A stretch of DNA of 64,000 nt from NCBI RefSeq assembly GCF_916700565.1, contig NZ_CAKAKO010000003.1:926646-990645 (forward strand), in the 5' to 3' direction. Made by a program: the position numbers and the translations under genes. Source of the DNA: Xenophilus sp. Marseille-Q4582 (GTDB lineage: Bacteria > Pseudomonadota > Gammaproteobacteria > Burkholderiales > Burkholderiaceae_C). Below are positions 45,907 through 55,569 of this stretch, piece after piece. The notes below the pieces were generated by a model. The model did not search any database. It saw only the letters and a program-made list of their open reading frames with translations, and was not told the origin of the DNA. Within the stretch, counting starts at the first letter, position 1. Each line of letters opens with the position of its first letter.

Positions 45907-47955
45907 TCAGTGCAGGGCGCGGTAGATCTGCTCGGCCAGCTCGTGCGCGATGCCGTCCACCGAGGCGATGTCGTCCACGCTGGCGGCCGCCACGCCGCGA
46001 ATGCCGCCGAAGCGCTGCAGCAGGCGCGCGCGGCGCTTGGGGCCCACGCCCGGAATGTCCTCCAGCTGGCTGCCGCCCACGCGCACCTTGGCCCGCTTGG
46101 CGCGCATGCCGGTGATGGCGAAGCGGTGCGCCTCGTCGCGGATCTGCGCCACCAGCATCAGCGCAGCCGAGTCGCGGCCCAGGTAGACCTTCTCGCGCCC
46201 GTCGGCGAACACCAGCTCTTCCAGGCCCACCTTGCGGCCCTCGCCCTTTTCCACGCCCACGATCAGCGACAGCGGCAGGCCCAGCTCGTCGAACACCTCC
46301 CGCGCCATCGACACCTGGCCCTTGCCGCCATCCACCAGCACCAGGTCGGGCATGCGCGCCCCGGCCGTGCCGGGCGGTGCGTCAGTGCCGGCGCCCCCCG
46401 CATCGCCCGGCGGCGGCGCTTCGGCTTCGGCCGCCATGGCCTCGGCGATCTTGCCGTAGCGCCGCATCAGCACCTGGCGCATGGCGGCATAGTCGTCGCC
46501 CGGCGTGATGCCTTCGATGTTGTAGCGGCGGTACTCGCGGTTCTGCATCGCATGGCGCTCGAAGACCACGCACGAAGCCTGCGTGGCCTCGCCCGCGGTG
46601 TGCGAGATGTCGAAGCACTCGATGCGGAAGTGCTCCAGGTCGTCGGGCGCCAGCTCCAGCGCTTCGACCAGCGCGCGCGTGCGCGCCTGCTGCGAGCCCT
46701 CCTCGGCCAGCAGGCGGGCGAGCTGGATGTCGGCATTCTTCTGCGCCATTTCCAGCCACAGGCGCCGCTGCGCGCGCGGCTGGAACACGGCCGTGATGCG
46801 CTGGCCGGCCTGCTCGGCGATGGCGGCCACCAGTTCGCGGCCCACCACCTCGCCGAGCACCAGCGTGGGCGGCGCGGGCACGTCGATGTAGTGTTGGGCC
46901 ACGAAGGCTTCGAGCACCTGCCGCTCGATGGACGGCGGCGCCCCGGCCTGCGCGCCATCGCCCATGCCGCGAGCCTCGGGTGCTTCGGCGGCGGCCTCGC
47001 CCTCGGATTCGGACTCGGCCTGCGCCACCAGCGCCGCGTCTTCCACATGCGCCGGGAAGTACGGCCGGTCGCCCAGGTGCCGCCCGCCGCGCACCATGGC
47101 CAGGTTCACGCAGGCCTTGCCGCCATGCACCTTCACGGCCAGGATGTCCACGTCCTTGTCGGAGGCGATTTCCACCGACTGCTGGTGCAGCACCTTGGAC
47201 AGCGCCGACATGCGGTTGCGCAGCTCGGCCGCCTGCTCGAACTCCAGCTTCTCGGCATGCGCCATCATGCGCGCCTCCAGCTCCGACAGCACCTGCTGCG
47301 TGTCGCCGCGCAGGAAGGCCTCGGCATCCGCCACGTCGGCCGCATAGGCCTGCGCATCGATGTGGCCCACGCAGGGCCCGGTGCAGCGCTTGATCTGGTA
47401 GAGCAGGCAGGGCCGCGTGCGGTTGGCGTACACGGTGTCCTCGCAGGTGCGCAGGCGGAAGACCTTCTGCAGCAGCTGGATCGTTTCCTTCACCGCCCAG
47501 GCGCTCGGGTAGGGGCCGAAGTAGCGGTGCCGGCGATCCGTGGCACCGCGGTAGTAGGCCAGGCGCGGCACGCTGCCGGCGTCCAGCCCGCCATGCAAGC
47601 CTTTTCCGTCACGCTCGCGTGTGCCCGTGATCTTCAGGTAGGGATAGCTCTTGTCGTCGCGAAACAGGATGTTGTAGCGCGGCTTGAGCGTCTTGATGAG
47701 GTTGTTCTCGAGCAGCAGCGCCTCGGCCTCGGAGCGCACCACCGTGGTCTCCATGCGCACGATCTTGCCCACCATGTGGCCGATGCGTGTGCCGCCATGG
47801 TTCTTCTGGAAGTAGCTGGCCACGCGCTTCTTCAGGTTGCGCGCCTTGCCCACATAAAGCACACCGCCGGCCGCGTCGAAGTAGCGGTACACGCCCGGCA
47901 GCGGCGGCAGCGCCGCCACCTCGGCCAGCAGTTGATCGGAATGCGTGGAAGACAT
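45907..47955 (-). CDS. uvrC: UvrABC system protein C
   Basis: A 682-residue nuclease subunit. Domains in order: GIY-YIG ([23 protein letters not shown], about 20-42), Cys-rich region, UVR motif ([18 protein letters not shown], about 215), an RNase H-like domain with [11 protein letters not shown], and two C-terminal helix-hairpin-helix motifs ([20 protein letters not shown]). It makes both incisions in nucleotide excision repair. Two low-complexity Ala/Glu and Ala/Pro/Gly inserts (near residues 310-335 and 510-530) lengthen it relative to E. coli UvrC (610). Confidence 0.96.
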   Translation of the reverse strand: MSSTHSDQLLAEVAALPPLPGVYRYFDAAGGVLYVGKARNLKKRVASYFQKNHGGTRIGHMVGKIVRMETTVVRSEAEALLLENNLIKTLKPRYNILFRDDKSYPYLKITGTRERDGKGLHGGLDAGSVPRLAYYRGATDRRHRYFGPYPSAWAVKETIQLLQKVFRLRTCEDTVYANRTRPCLLYQIKRCTGPCVGHIDAQAYAADVADAEAFLRGDTQQVLSELEARMMAHAEKLEFEQAAELRNRMSALSKVLHQQSVEIASDKDVDILAVKVHGGKACVNLAMVRGGRHLGDRPYFPAHVEDAALVAQAESESEGEAAAEAPEARGMGDGAQAGAPPSIERQVLEAFVAQHYIDVPAPPTLVLGEVVGRELVAAIAEQAGQRITAVFQPRAQRRLWLEMAQKNADIQLARLLAEEGSQQARTRALVEALELAPDDLEHFRIECFDISHTAGEATQASCVVFERHAMQNREYRRYNIEGITPGDDYAAMRQVLMRRYGKIAEAMAAEAEAPPPGDAGGAGTDAPPGTAGARMPDLVLVDGGKGQVSMAREVFDELGLPLSLIVGVEKGEGRKVGLEELVFADGREKVYLGRDSAALMLVAQIRDEAHRFAITGMRAKRAKVRVGGSQLEDIPGVGPKRRARLLQRFGGIRGVAAASVDDIASVDGIAHELAEQIYRALH

Positions 47956-48099
47956 GGCGGCTATTGTCGCGGGGCGCCGGGATGCGACAGGGCCGGCTTC
48001 GCATCATGGAATGGCATCTAGGCACAAATCCTGCTGCCCGCACCCGCCTGAAGCCTGCAGACTGCGGCTTCGAGGAACAACAACGAAGGAACTTCATCC

Positions 48100-50130
48100 A
48101 TGGCCACCCCCACCTCCCGGCCCCTGCCCCGACGTCTGCGCCGGCTGGCCCCGCTGGCCTCGCTGACTTTCGCGGCGCTGCTCGCGTCCTGCGGCGGTGG
48201 CTCGAACACCACGCAGGAGATGATGCAGACCGCGGCGCTCATCGCCGCGCTGACGCCGCCGCCGACAGTCGACCGCAGCTGCGAAATCACGGGCGGCAAC
48301 GGCTCCGTGGTGGTGGGCTCGGGGGACCCCGGCGACCCGGCCGCACCCGAGCCCGCCTCGGGCTACAAGCCGGGCTTCAAGACCACCTATGCCAAGAGCT
48401 ACATGGTGGTGGCCAACCACCCGCTGGCCACCAAGGCCGGCTGCAGCGTGCTCAAGGCCGGGGGCAGCGCGGTGGATGCGGCGGTGGCCATCCAGGCCGT
48501 GCTGGGCCTGGTGGAGCCGCAGTCCAGCAGCCTGGCCGGCGGCGCCTTCCTGATGCACTACGACGCCGCGACGAAGAAGGTGGTGGCCTATGACGGCCGC
48601 GAGACGGCGCCCGCCGCCGCCACCGAGAATTACCTGCGCTACATCGACGACGACCGGGACCAGACGGCTCCCAAGCCCAGCGCCCGCGCCAGCGGCCGCT
48701 CCATCGGCACGCCCGGCGTGATGCGCATGCTGGAGATGGCGCACCAGGACCACGGCAAGCTGGCCTGGAAGAAGCTGTTCGACGACGGCATCCGGCTGTC
48801 CACCGACGGCTTCAAGATCGGCGGGCGCATGGCCGCGGCCATCGCCTCGGCCGCGCCCAACCTCAAGCGCGACGCCGAGGCCGCGGCCTACTTCCTCGAC
48901 GCGCAGGGCAATCCCAAGCCGCTGGGCACCACCCTCACCAACCCGGCCTACGCGGGCGTGCTCAAGGCCATGGCCGAGCGCGGCGCCAGCGCCATGTACA
49001 CGGGCGAGATCGCGGCCGACATCGTGGCCAAGATCCAGGCCACCACGGGCGCCGACGGCAGCGTCATCACGCCCGGCAAGACCACGCTGGCCGACCTGGC
49101 CGCCTACGAACCCAAGCGCCGCGAGCCGGTCTGCACCACCTACCGCAGCGCCTACTACATCTGCAGCATGTCGCCGCCCTCCTCGGGCGGCATCGGCGTG
49201 CTGTCAGCGCTGGGCATCCTGGAGAACTTCAGCCTGTCCGACTATGCGCCCACGCAGATCGACCTGGAAGGCGGCAAGCCCAGCGTGATGGGCGTGCACC
49301 TGGTGGCCGAAGCCGAACGCCTGGCCTATGCCGACCGCGACAAGTACGTGGCCGACACCGACTTCGTGCCCCTGCCCGGCAACAGCCCCGACACGCTGCT
49401 CAACAAGAACTACATGCGCCAGCGCGCCAGCCTCATTAGCATGAACAAGAGCATGGGCACGGCGCAGGCGGGCGACTTCGGCCCGGTGCCGCTGGGCATC
49501 GACAAGACCGTGGAGCGCGGCACCACGCACTTCTCGGTGGTGGACAAGGCGGGCAACGTGGTGTCGATGACGACCACCGTGGAGTCCTCGCTGGGCTCCT
49601 ACCACATGGCGCGCGGCATCATGCTGAACAACCAGCTGACCGACTTCTCGGCTTCGCCGGTCGACGCCGACGGCCACCCCGTCGCCAACCGCGTCGCCCC
49701 CGGCAAGCGCCCGCGCAGCACCATGGCGCCCACGCTGGTGTTCCGCGGCAGCGAGCCCGGCGACTTCCTGATGGCCACGGGCTCGCCCGGCGGCGGCACC
49801 ATCATCCAGTACGTGGTCAAGACCGTGGTCGGCGCGCTGGACTGGGGGCTGGACGCGCAGCAGGCCACCTCGCTGGTCGACTTCGGCGCCGCCAACTCGC
49901 CCACCACCAACGTGGGCGGCGAGCATCCGGCCATCAACACCGCCAACGACGGCAACAACGACCCGCTGATCACGGGCCTGCGCGCCTTGGGCCACACCGT
50001 GAACACCGGCGCCCAGTCCAGCGGCATCAGCACCATCATGCGGGTGTCGCGCGATCGCCGCCTGGTGCTGACCGGCGGCGCCGATCCGCGGCGCGAGGGC
50101 GTCGCTCTGGGGGACACCTTCACGCCCTGA
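48100..50130 (+). CDS. ggt: Gamma-glutamyltransferase, predicted lipoprotein
   Basis: A 676-residue Ntn-hydrolase precursor. The N-terminus has a type II signal with lipobox LLASC (Cys32), so the enzyme is probably lipid-anchored rather than soluble periplasmic. Autocleavage should occur before Thr476 in ERGTTHFSVVD. The small-subunit glycine-rich loop is TGSPGGGTIIQY. It hydrolyses or transfers the gamma-glutamyl group of glutathione. GAAGGA precedes the ATG. It stands alone, divergent from uvrC, and a terminator follows. Confidence 0.93.
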   Translation: MATPTSRPLPRRLRRLAPLASLTFAALLASCGGGSNTTQEMMQTAALIAALTPPPTVDRSCEITGGNGSVVVGSGDPGDPAAPEPASGYKPGFKTTYAKSYMVVANHPLATKAGCSVLKAGGSAVDAAVAIQAVLGLVEPQSSSLAGGAFLMHYDAATKKVVAYDGRETAPAAATENYLRYIDDDRDQTAPKPSARASGRSIGTPGVMRMLEMAHQDHGKLAWKKLFDDGIRLSTDGFKIGGRMAAAIASAAPNLKRDAEAAAYFLDAQGNPKPLGTTLTNPAYAGVLKAMAERGASAMYTGEIAADIVAKIQATTGADGSVITPGKTTLADLAAYEPKRREPVCTTYRSAYYICSMSPPSSGGIGVLSALGILENFSLSDYAPTQIDLEGGKPSVMGVHLVAEAERLAYADRDKYVADTDFVPLPGNSPDTLLNKNYMRQRASLISMNKSMGTAQAGDFGPVPLGIDKTVERGTTHFSVVDKAGNVVSMTTTVESSLGSYHMARGIMLNNQLTDFSASPVDADGHPVANRVAPGKRPRSTMAPTLVFRGSEPGDFLMATGSPGGGTIIQYVVKTVVGALDWGLDAQQATSLVDFGAANSPTTNVGGEHPAINTANDGNNDPLITGLRALGHTVNTGAQSSGISTIMRVSRDRRLVLTGGADPRREGVALGDTFTP

Positions 50131-50230
50131 GCCGCATCGCACCCCGCCCGCCCGGCGGGGCGTCGGCCCGCACCCAATGGCCTGCACGGCACATCCGTGC
50201 TGGCCCGCGGATGAGAACAGGAGGCGGTTC

Positions 50231-50258
50231 AAGGCGGGCTCTCGCGGCGCCCGCCTTT
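50231..50258 (+). terminator. Intrinsic terminator between ggt and the Bug receptor gene
   Basis: Stem AAGGCGGGC / GCCCGCCTT with a 9-base loop, followed by TCG; only a short T tract. Confidence 0.5.
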
Positions 50259-50275
50259 CGCCTCACCTCAGGGCC

Positions 50276-51244
50276 TCATTCCGCCTCGAGCTTCGCGCTC
50301 TTGACCACCTGCGCCCAGCCCTCCAGATCGGTCCTCACGCGCTCGCCGAGGACGGCCGGTGTCTGGTAGTCGGCGGTCGCGCCCTGCTCCTGGGCCTTGG
50401 CCTTGAAGGCCGCGCTCTCCACCACCTGGCGCACATCGGCGGTGAGCTTGTTCACGACGGCCTTGGGCACGCCGGCCGGCGCGAACAGCGCGAACCAGGA
50501 GGTGGCGTCGACCCCGGGATAGCCGGCTTCTGCGGTGGTCGGCACGTCGGGCAGGCTCGGCAGGCGCTGCTTGCCGGTGACGGCCAGCACGCGCAGCTTG
50601 CCGCCCTGGATGTGCGGCATGAACGGGGGCGCGGTGCCGAAGGTCAGGTCCACCTGCCCGCCCAGCAGGTCCTGCAGCGCCGGCCCCGTGCCCTTGTAGG
50701 GCACATGGACCATCTTGATGCCGCCCTGCTGCTCCAGCATCGCCCCGGTCACGTGCTGCAGCGACCCGTTGCCCGACGAGGCGTAGTTCAGCTTGCCGGG
50801 ATTTGCCTTGGCGTAGGCGATCAGCTCGGCCAGTGTCTTCACGGGCAGGCCCTCGCGCACCACGATGATCTGCGGCGCCGAGATCACGTTGGCCACGGCC
50901 TGGAAGTCGCCCTGCTCCCACTGGCGCACGCGGGTCAGGTGCGGCGAGATCACGTGGTAGCCCGAGTACTGCAGCAGCAAGGTGTAGCCGTCGGCCGGCG
51001 CACGCTTGACGATGCTGGCCGCGATGGCGCCGTTGCCGCCCCCCTTGTTGTCCACCACCACGGACTGGTTCAGCACCGGCCCCAGTGCCTGGGCCAGCAT
51101 GCGGGCCGACAGGTCGGTGGTGCCGCCGGTGGCGGTCGGCACCACCAGGGTGACGGGCTTGTTCGGATAGTCCTGCGCCAGCGCGGATGCGGCGAAGGCC
51201 GCTGCGGCGGCGAATGCGATGAGATGCCTGCGTGCGAGTGTCAT
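50276..51244 (-). CDS. Bug-family tricarboxylate-type periplasmic receptor (copy 1)
   Basis: A 322-residue receptor with a signal peptide (RRHLIAFAAAAAFAASALA). The Bug hallmark is present: DYPNKPVTLVVPTATGGTTD, VVVDNKGGGNGAIA, PGKLNYASSGNGSLQHVTG, HVPYKGTGPALQDLLGGQVD. Such proteins feed TctAB-type transporters, but no tctA/tctB is present nearby. It is the last gene of the CaiB, lyase, Bug, Bug cluster. Confidence 0.9.
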   Translation of the reverse strand: MTLARRHLIAFAAAAAFAASALAQDYPNKPVTLVVPTATGGTTDLSARMLAQALGPVLNQSVVVDNKGGGNGAIAASIVKRAPADGYTLLLQYSGYHVISPHLTRVRQWEQGDFQAVANVISAPQIIVVREGLPVKTLAELIAYAKANPGKLNYASSGNGSLQHVTGAMLEQQGGIKMVHVPYKGTGPALQDLLGGQVDLTFGTAPPFMPHIQGGKLRVLAVTGKQRLPSLPDVPTTAEAGYPGVDATSWFALFAPAGVPKAVVNKLTADVRQVVESAAFKAKAQEQGATADYQTPAVLGERVRTDLEGWAQVVKSAKLEAE

Positions 51245-51298
51245 GGGGGTGTGTCTCCTGGTAGATGTCGTCAGGTTCGCAAAAAAAGTCGGAAGGTC

Positions 51299-52279
51299 TC
51301 AGTCCACCTGCGCGCCGGTGTCCCTGACCACGCGGGCCCACTTGGGCAGATCGGACTGCACGAGCGCCGCCAGTTGCACGCCGGTGCCCTTGAACGGCTC
51401 GCAGCCCACGCCGGCCAGCTTCTCGACCGTTTCCTTCTGGTCCAGCGCACGGGCCACGGCCTCCTGGAGGCGCGCGACGATGGACGCCGGCGTGCCGGCC
51501 GGCGCGAACATGGCGTACCAGGGCGCCTCGCCAAAGCCCTTGAGCGTTTCGCCGATCGTGGGCACGTCGGGCAAGGCGGCCACGCGCTTCTCGTTGACCA
51601 CGCCCAGCACCTTGAGCTTGCCGGCCTTGATGAGCCCGATGACGGAAGGCAGGCTCTGCACCGACAGCGGCACCTGGCCGCCTGCCACGTCGGCGGCCGC
51701 CTGGGCCGACCCCTTGTAGGGCACATGCTGCAACCGGATACCGGCGGCCTTCTGCAGCATCTCGCCGATCAGGTGATTCAAGGTGCCGTTGCCGGCGGAG
51801 GCGTAGGTGTACTTGCCGGGCGCCGCCTTGGCCAGCGCGATCAGCTCGGCCACGGTGTTCGCGGGGAAGGAAGGGTTGGCCACCACCGTGTAGCCGGCCG
51901 TCGCGACGGGCGCCACCGGCGTGAAGTCCTTGACCGGATCGAAACCGGGGTTCTTGTAAAGCGCCGGCCCGATGACGTGCGCGCTGTCCGCCGTCACCAG
52001 CAGCGTGTAACCGTCGGGCCGTGCACGGGCTGCGCCGGCCGTGGCCAGCGTGCCGCCAGCGCCGGGCTTGTTGTCCACCACCACGCTCTGGCCCAATTGC
52101 TCGGAAAGGCGTTGCGCCAGCACGCGCGCGATGGCGTCGTTGGCGCCGCCGGCCGCCTGGGGCACGACCAGGGTGATCGCCTTGTTCGGGTAGCCGTCCT
52201 GCGCGGACGCTCGCACCGCCCATGCGGAAGCGGCCAGGCCCACCAGCACTTTGCGGCGGTCGATCTGCGGGAATTGCAT
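51299..52279 (-). CDS. Bug-family tricarboxylate-type periplasmic receptor (copy 2)
   Basis: A 326-residue receptor, start MQFPQIDRRKVLVGLAASAW with a twin-Arg-like DRRKVLVG motif before the hydrophobic core. Conserved blocks are GYPNKAITLVVPQAAGGAND, VVVDNKPGAGGTLA, YASAGNGTLNHLIGEM and HVPYKGSAQAAADVAGGQV. It is clearly paralogous to the next gene downstream but well diverged, so the pair probably binds different acids. Confidence 0.9.
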   Translation of the reverse strand: MQFPQIDRRKVLVGLAASAWAVRASAQDGYPNKAITLVVPQAAGGANDAIARVLAQRLSEQLGQSVVVDNKPGAGGTLATAGAARARPDGYTLLVTADSAHVIGPALYKNPGFDPVKDFTPVAPVATAGYTVVANPSFPANTVAELIALAKAAPGKYTYASAGNGTLNHLIGEMLQKAAGIRLQHVPYKGSAQAAADVAGGQVPLSVQSLPSVIGLIKAGKLKVLGVVNEKRVAALPDVPTIGETLKGFGEAPWYAMFAPAGTPASIVARLQEAVARALDQKETVEKLAGVGCEPFKGTGVQLAALVQSDLPKWARVVRDTGAQVD

Positions 52280-52310
52280 GTCATGTCTCCTTCTGTGGTT
52301 CTTGAAAAGC

Positions 52311-53288
52311 TCAGGCGCGCGCCAGTGCGCGGGCGCGCGTCGCCTCGAAGTCGGCGGGCACGGGGTGCAGGTCCAGCCGGCGGCCGGCCTTGACGATCTG
52401 GCCCGGCAGCTCGTGGCCGATCAGCGCGGGCAGGCGGCGCGCCGCGGCGATCAGCTGCGCCAGATCCACGCCCGTGTCGTAGCCCATCAGCTGCAGCGCG
52501 TGCACGATCTCCTCGCTGCAGACATTGCCCGACGCGCCCGGCGCGTACGGACAGCCGCCAAGCCCGCCCAGCGAGGTGTCGTAGCAATCCACGCCGGCCG
52601 CGATGCCGGCCAGCACATTGGCCAGGCCCATGCCGCGCGTGTTGTGGAAGTGCAGCGTGAACAGCACGCCGGGCCAGCGCGCGCGTGCCGCCGCCGCGAG
52701 TGGCTGCACCTGCGAGGGATAGGCCATGCCCGTGGTGTCGCACAGCGTGATGCCGGCGATGCCGAGGTCGACGAAGCGCTGGACCCAGCCGAACACGGCC
52801 TCGGGCGCCACATCGCCCTCCATCGGGCAGCCGAACACGCAGGACAGCGAGACGTTGACCGGCACGCCCGCCGACTGCGCCGTGGCGATGACCTGGGCCA
52901 GCGCCGCGAAGGACTGTTCCTGCGTCATGCGCAGGTTGGCCAGGTTGTGCGTGGCGCTGGCCGACATGACCAGGTTGAGCTCGTCGGTGCGGGCCTCGAT
53001 GGCACGCTCGGCCCCGCGCACGTTGGGCACCAGCGCGGTGTAGACCACGCCGGGCACGCGCGTGATCTCGCGCATCACGATCTCGGCGTCGCGCAACGCA
53101 GGGATGGCACTCGGCGAGACGAACGAGGTGACCTCGATCTTGGCAAGCCCGGCTGCCGACAGCGCATTGGCCAGCGCGATCTTCTCGTCGGTCGGCACGA
53201 AGGCCTGCTCCATCTGCAGACCGTCGCGCATGCCGACCTCCTGGATGTGGATGCGCCGGCCGGCGCCCTGCCAGATGTCCTCGTTCAT
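52311..53288 (-). CDS. Hydroxymethylglutaryl-CoA lyase-family enzyme
   Basis: A 325-residue TIM-barrel lyase. EVGMRDGLQ with the catalytic Arg/Asp, the metal ligands in LHFHNTRG, and the signature GGLGGCPYAPGASGN with the active-site Cys are all present. The family cleaves HMG-CoA to acetyl-CoA and acetoacetate, or citramalyl-CoA-like esters. With a CaiB CoA-transferase overlapping by 4 bases (ATGA), a free dicarboxylic acid is probably activated, then cleaved. Confidence 0.92.
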   Translation of the reverse strand: MNEDIWQGAGRRIHIQEVGMRDGLQMEQAFVPTDEKIALANALSAAGLAKIEVTSFVSPSAIPALRDAEIVMREITRVPGVVYTALVPNVRGAERAIEARTDELNLVMSASATHNLANLRMTQEQSFAALAQVIATAQSAGVPVNVSLSCVFGCPMEGDVAPEAVFGWVQRFVDLGIAGITLCDTTGMAYPSQVQPLAAAARARWPGVLFTLHFHNTRGMGLANVLAGIAAGVDCYDTSLGGLGGCPYAPGASGNVCSEEIVHALQLMGYDTGVDLAQLIAAARRLPALIGHELPGQIVKAGRRLDLHPVPADFEATRARALARA

Positions 53289-54499
53289 GCGATCACTCCT
53301 TTGGCACGCAGCAGCGCGATCTGTTCGGCCGTGAGGCCGGCTTCGGCCAGCACCGCGTCGGTGTCGTCACCCAGGCGCGGCGCGCTCGTGCGGATGCGGC
53401 CGGGCGTGGCCGAGAGCTTGGGCACGATGCCCGGCACGGTCAGCGTGTCGCCATCGCGCGTGGTCTGCGCCAGCAGCATGTCGCGCGCGCGGTAGTGCGG
53501 ATCCTCTGCGATGTCGCGCGCGGTGTAGACCTTGCCGGCCGGCACGCGCGCCGCGCCCAGCGCATCCAGCACCTGCTGCACGGTACGCGTCGCGGTCCAG
53601 GCGCCAATCGCCGCATCGATCTCGGCCACGCGCGCCACGCGGCCCGCGTTGTCGGCCAGGTCGGGCGCCGTGGCCAGGTCGTCGCGGCCGATGGCGGCCA
53701 TCAGGCGCTTGAAGATGCTGTCGCCATTGCCGGCCACCAGCACCCAGCCGTCGGTGCAGGGATAGGCGTTGCTGGGTGCGATGCCGGGCAAGGCGCTGCC
53801 AGCCGCCTCGCGCACGGCGCCGAAGGCGCTGTACTCGGGGACCAGGCTTTCCATGCAGTTGAACACGGCCTCGTGCAAGGCCACGTCGATGACCTGGCCC
53901 TGGCCGCCGTTGACCTTGCGGTGGTACAGCGCGGTCAGCACGCCGATGGCGCCGTGCAGCGCGGCCAGCGTGTCGCCGATCGAGATGCCGCAGCGCACCG
54001 GCACGCGGCCCGGCTCGCCGGTCAGGTGGCGCAGCCCGCCCATGGCCTCGCCGACCACGCCGAAGCCGGGCATGTCGCGGTAGGGGCCGGTCTGGCCGTA
54101 GCCCGAGATGCGCAGCATGACCAGGCCCGGGTTCAGCCGGTGCAACTCCTCTGGCGACATGCCCCAGCCCTCCAGCGTGCCGGGGCGGAAGTTCTCGATC
54201 AGCACGTCGGCCTCGGCAATGAGCTTGCGTGCGATGGCCTGGCCCTCGGCCTGGCGCAGGTCCAGCGCCAGCGAGCGCTTGTTGCGCGACTGCACCTGCC
54301 ACCAGACCGAGGTGCCGTTCTTGAGCATGCGCCAGTTGCGCAGCGGGTCGCCGCCGCCGGGCGCCTCGATCTTGACCACGTCGGCACCGAACTCCGCGAG
54401 CGTCTTGCCGCAGAACGGGCCGGCGATCAGCTGCCCCATCTCGACCACGCGCACGCCGGCCAGGGCCAGCGGTGGGGGTGGGGTATCTCGGGTGTCCAT
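53285..54499 (-). CDS. CaiB/BaiF family CoA-transferase (class III)
   Basis: A 404-residue enzyme. The N-terminal block is VRVVEMGQLIAGPFCGKTLAEFGADVVKIEAPGGGDPLR, then NKRSLALDLR, NFRPGTLEGWGM and ISGYGQTGPYRDMPGF. The catalytic Asp is in CGISIGDTLAALHGAIG. It moves CoA between carboxylic acids. AAGGAGA precedes the ATG at 54499. First gene of the lyase/Bug cluster, divergent from a LysR gene. Confidence 0.92.
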   Translation of the reverse strand: MDTRDTPPPPLALAGVRVVEMGQLIAGPFCGKTLAEFGADVVKIEAPGGGDPLRNWRMLKNGTSVWWQVQSRNKRSLALDLRQAEGQAIARKLIAEADVLIENFRPGTLEGWGMSPEELHRLNPGLVMLRISGYGQTGPYRDMPGFGVVGEAMGGLRHLTGEPGRVPVRCGISIGDTLAALHGAIGVLTALYHRKVNGGQGQVIDVALHEAVFNCMESLVPEYSAFGAVREAAGSALPGIAPSNAYPCTDGWVLVAGNGDSIFKRLMAAIGRDDLATAPDLADNAGRVARVAEIDAAIGAWTATRTVQQVLDALGAARVPAGKVYTARDIAEDPHYRARDMLLAQTTRDGDTLTVPGIVPKLSATPGRIRTSAPRLGDDTDAVLAEAGLTAEQIALLRAKGVIA

Positions 54500-54607
54500 C
54501 GTCCTTGTCTCCTTGAACCGGGCCGGATCATGCGGCAGCCCCCGGCCAGCGCAAAACGCCCATGCGCGACGCCGCCATCGCCATCCGGCATGGCAGACTC
54601 GGGCGAT

Positions 54608-55504
54608 ATGAAACTCGACCCCGTGTCCCTGCGCCTGTTCGTGGCCGTGATGGAGGAAAGCGCCATCGCACGCGCCGCCGCGCGCGAACACATCGCGCCG
54701 TCGGCCGCGAGCCGGCGCCTGGCGGAGCTGGAGCAGCAGCTGGGTGTGGAGCTGTTCGCGCGCAGCAACCGGGGCACGCAGCCCACACCCGCAGCCTATG
54801 CACTGCTGCACATGGCGCGCGGCGTGCTGCACGACCTGGACGGCATCGCCACGCAGATGCGCGACTACGGCAGCGGCCTGCGCGGCCAGGTGCGCGTGGT
54901 GGCCAATATCTCGGCCATCACCCAGTTCCTGCCCGGCGAGCTGCAGGCCTTCATGGCGCAGAACCCGCAAGTGCAGGTGCGGCTGCAGGAGCAGATCAGC
55001 TCGGCAATCGCCAATTCGGTGGCGGAGAACGCCGCCGATGTCGGCATCCTGAACGCGGGCAGCTATGGCGACCGGCTGCAGCTGCTGCCCTACCGGGAGG
55101 ACGAACTCGTGCTGGCCGTGCCGGCCCGGCATGCGCTGGCGCGGCGCAAGGCCGTTCGGCTGGCCGATGCCCTGCCCTACGACATGGTCGGCATGCACCC
55201 GGGCAGCGCGATCCACAACCAGCTGCTGCGTGCCGCGGCCGACGCCGGCCAGGCGCTGCGGCTGCGCATGCAGGTCACCAGCTACGACGCCCTGTGCTCG
55301 ATGGTGGCGGCCGGCCACGGCCTCGGCCTGATCCCGCGCCGAAGCGCGCAGATCTTCCGCGGCCTCGCGATCCGGCTGGTGGCGCTGACCGAGCCCTGGG
55401 CCCGGCGCCGCCTGATGCTGTGCCTGCGCGCGAACGAGGAGCCGACCGGCGTCACGCGCCTGCTGGTGGCCCATCTGCAGAACACCTCGGAGGCGCTGCC
55501 ATGA
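54608..55504 (+). CDS. LysR-family transcriptional regulator
   Basis: A 298-residue regulator. The DNA-binding helix-turn-helix is SAIARAAAREHIAPSAASRRLAELEQQLGVELFARSNRG (about 19-57), followed by the effector domain with GQVRVVANISAITQFLPGEL. It is divergent from the CaiB/lyase/Bug cluster and its likely regulator. The ATG at 54608 has no good Shine-Dalgarno. Its stop overlaps a short frame that leads into earP. Confidence 0.92.
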   Translation: MKLDPVSLRLFVAVMEESAIARAAAREHIAPSAASRRLAELEQQLGVELFARSNRGTQPTPAAYALLHMARGVLHDLDGIATQMRDYGSGLRGQVRVVANISAITQFLPGELQAFMAQNPQVQVRLQEQISSAIANSVAENAADVGILNAGSYGDRLQLLPYREDELVLAVPARHALARRKAVRLADALPYDMVGMHPGSAIHNQLLRAAADAGQALRLRMQVTSYDALCSMVAAGHGLGLIPRRSAQIFRGLAIRLVALTEPWARRRLMLCLRANEEPTGVTRLLVAHLQNTSEALP

Positions 55505-55569
55505 GCCCCCTCCCGGCCGATCCGAAGGGGCTCGCACCGCAGCCCGCAAGGGCAAAGGTCCGCCAGTGA
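55501..55569 (+). CDS. Possible 22-codon linker cistron between LysR and earP
   Basis: ATG at 55501 overlaps the LysR stop (ATGA), and its own TGA at 55567-55569 overlaps the earP GTG (GTGA). It would encode 22 residues (MSPLPADPKGLAPQPARAKV...). No family is recognised. It may only couple translation, or be chance. Confidence 0.25.
   Translation: MSPLPADPKGLAPQPARAKVRQ

Noticed and set aside
54559..54593. CCATGC...GCATGG inverted repeat between the CaiB gene and its LysR regulator, considered as operator
   Set aside because: Arms are only 6 bp, more than 20 bases apart, in a very GC-rich region where such pairs are frequent.
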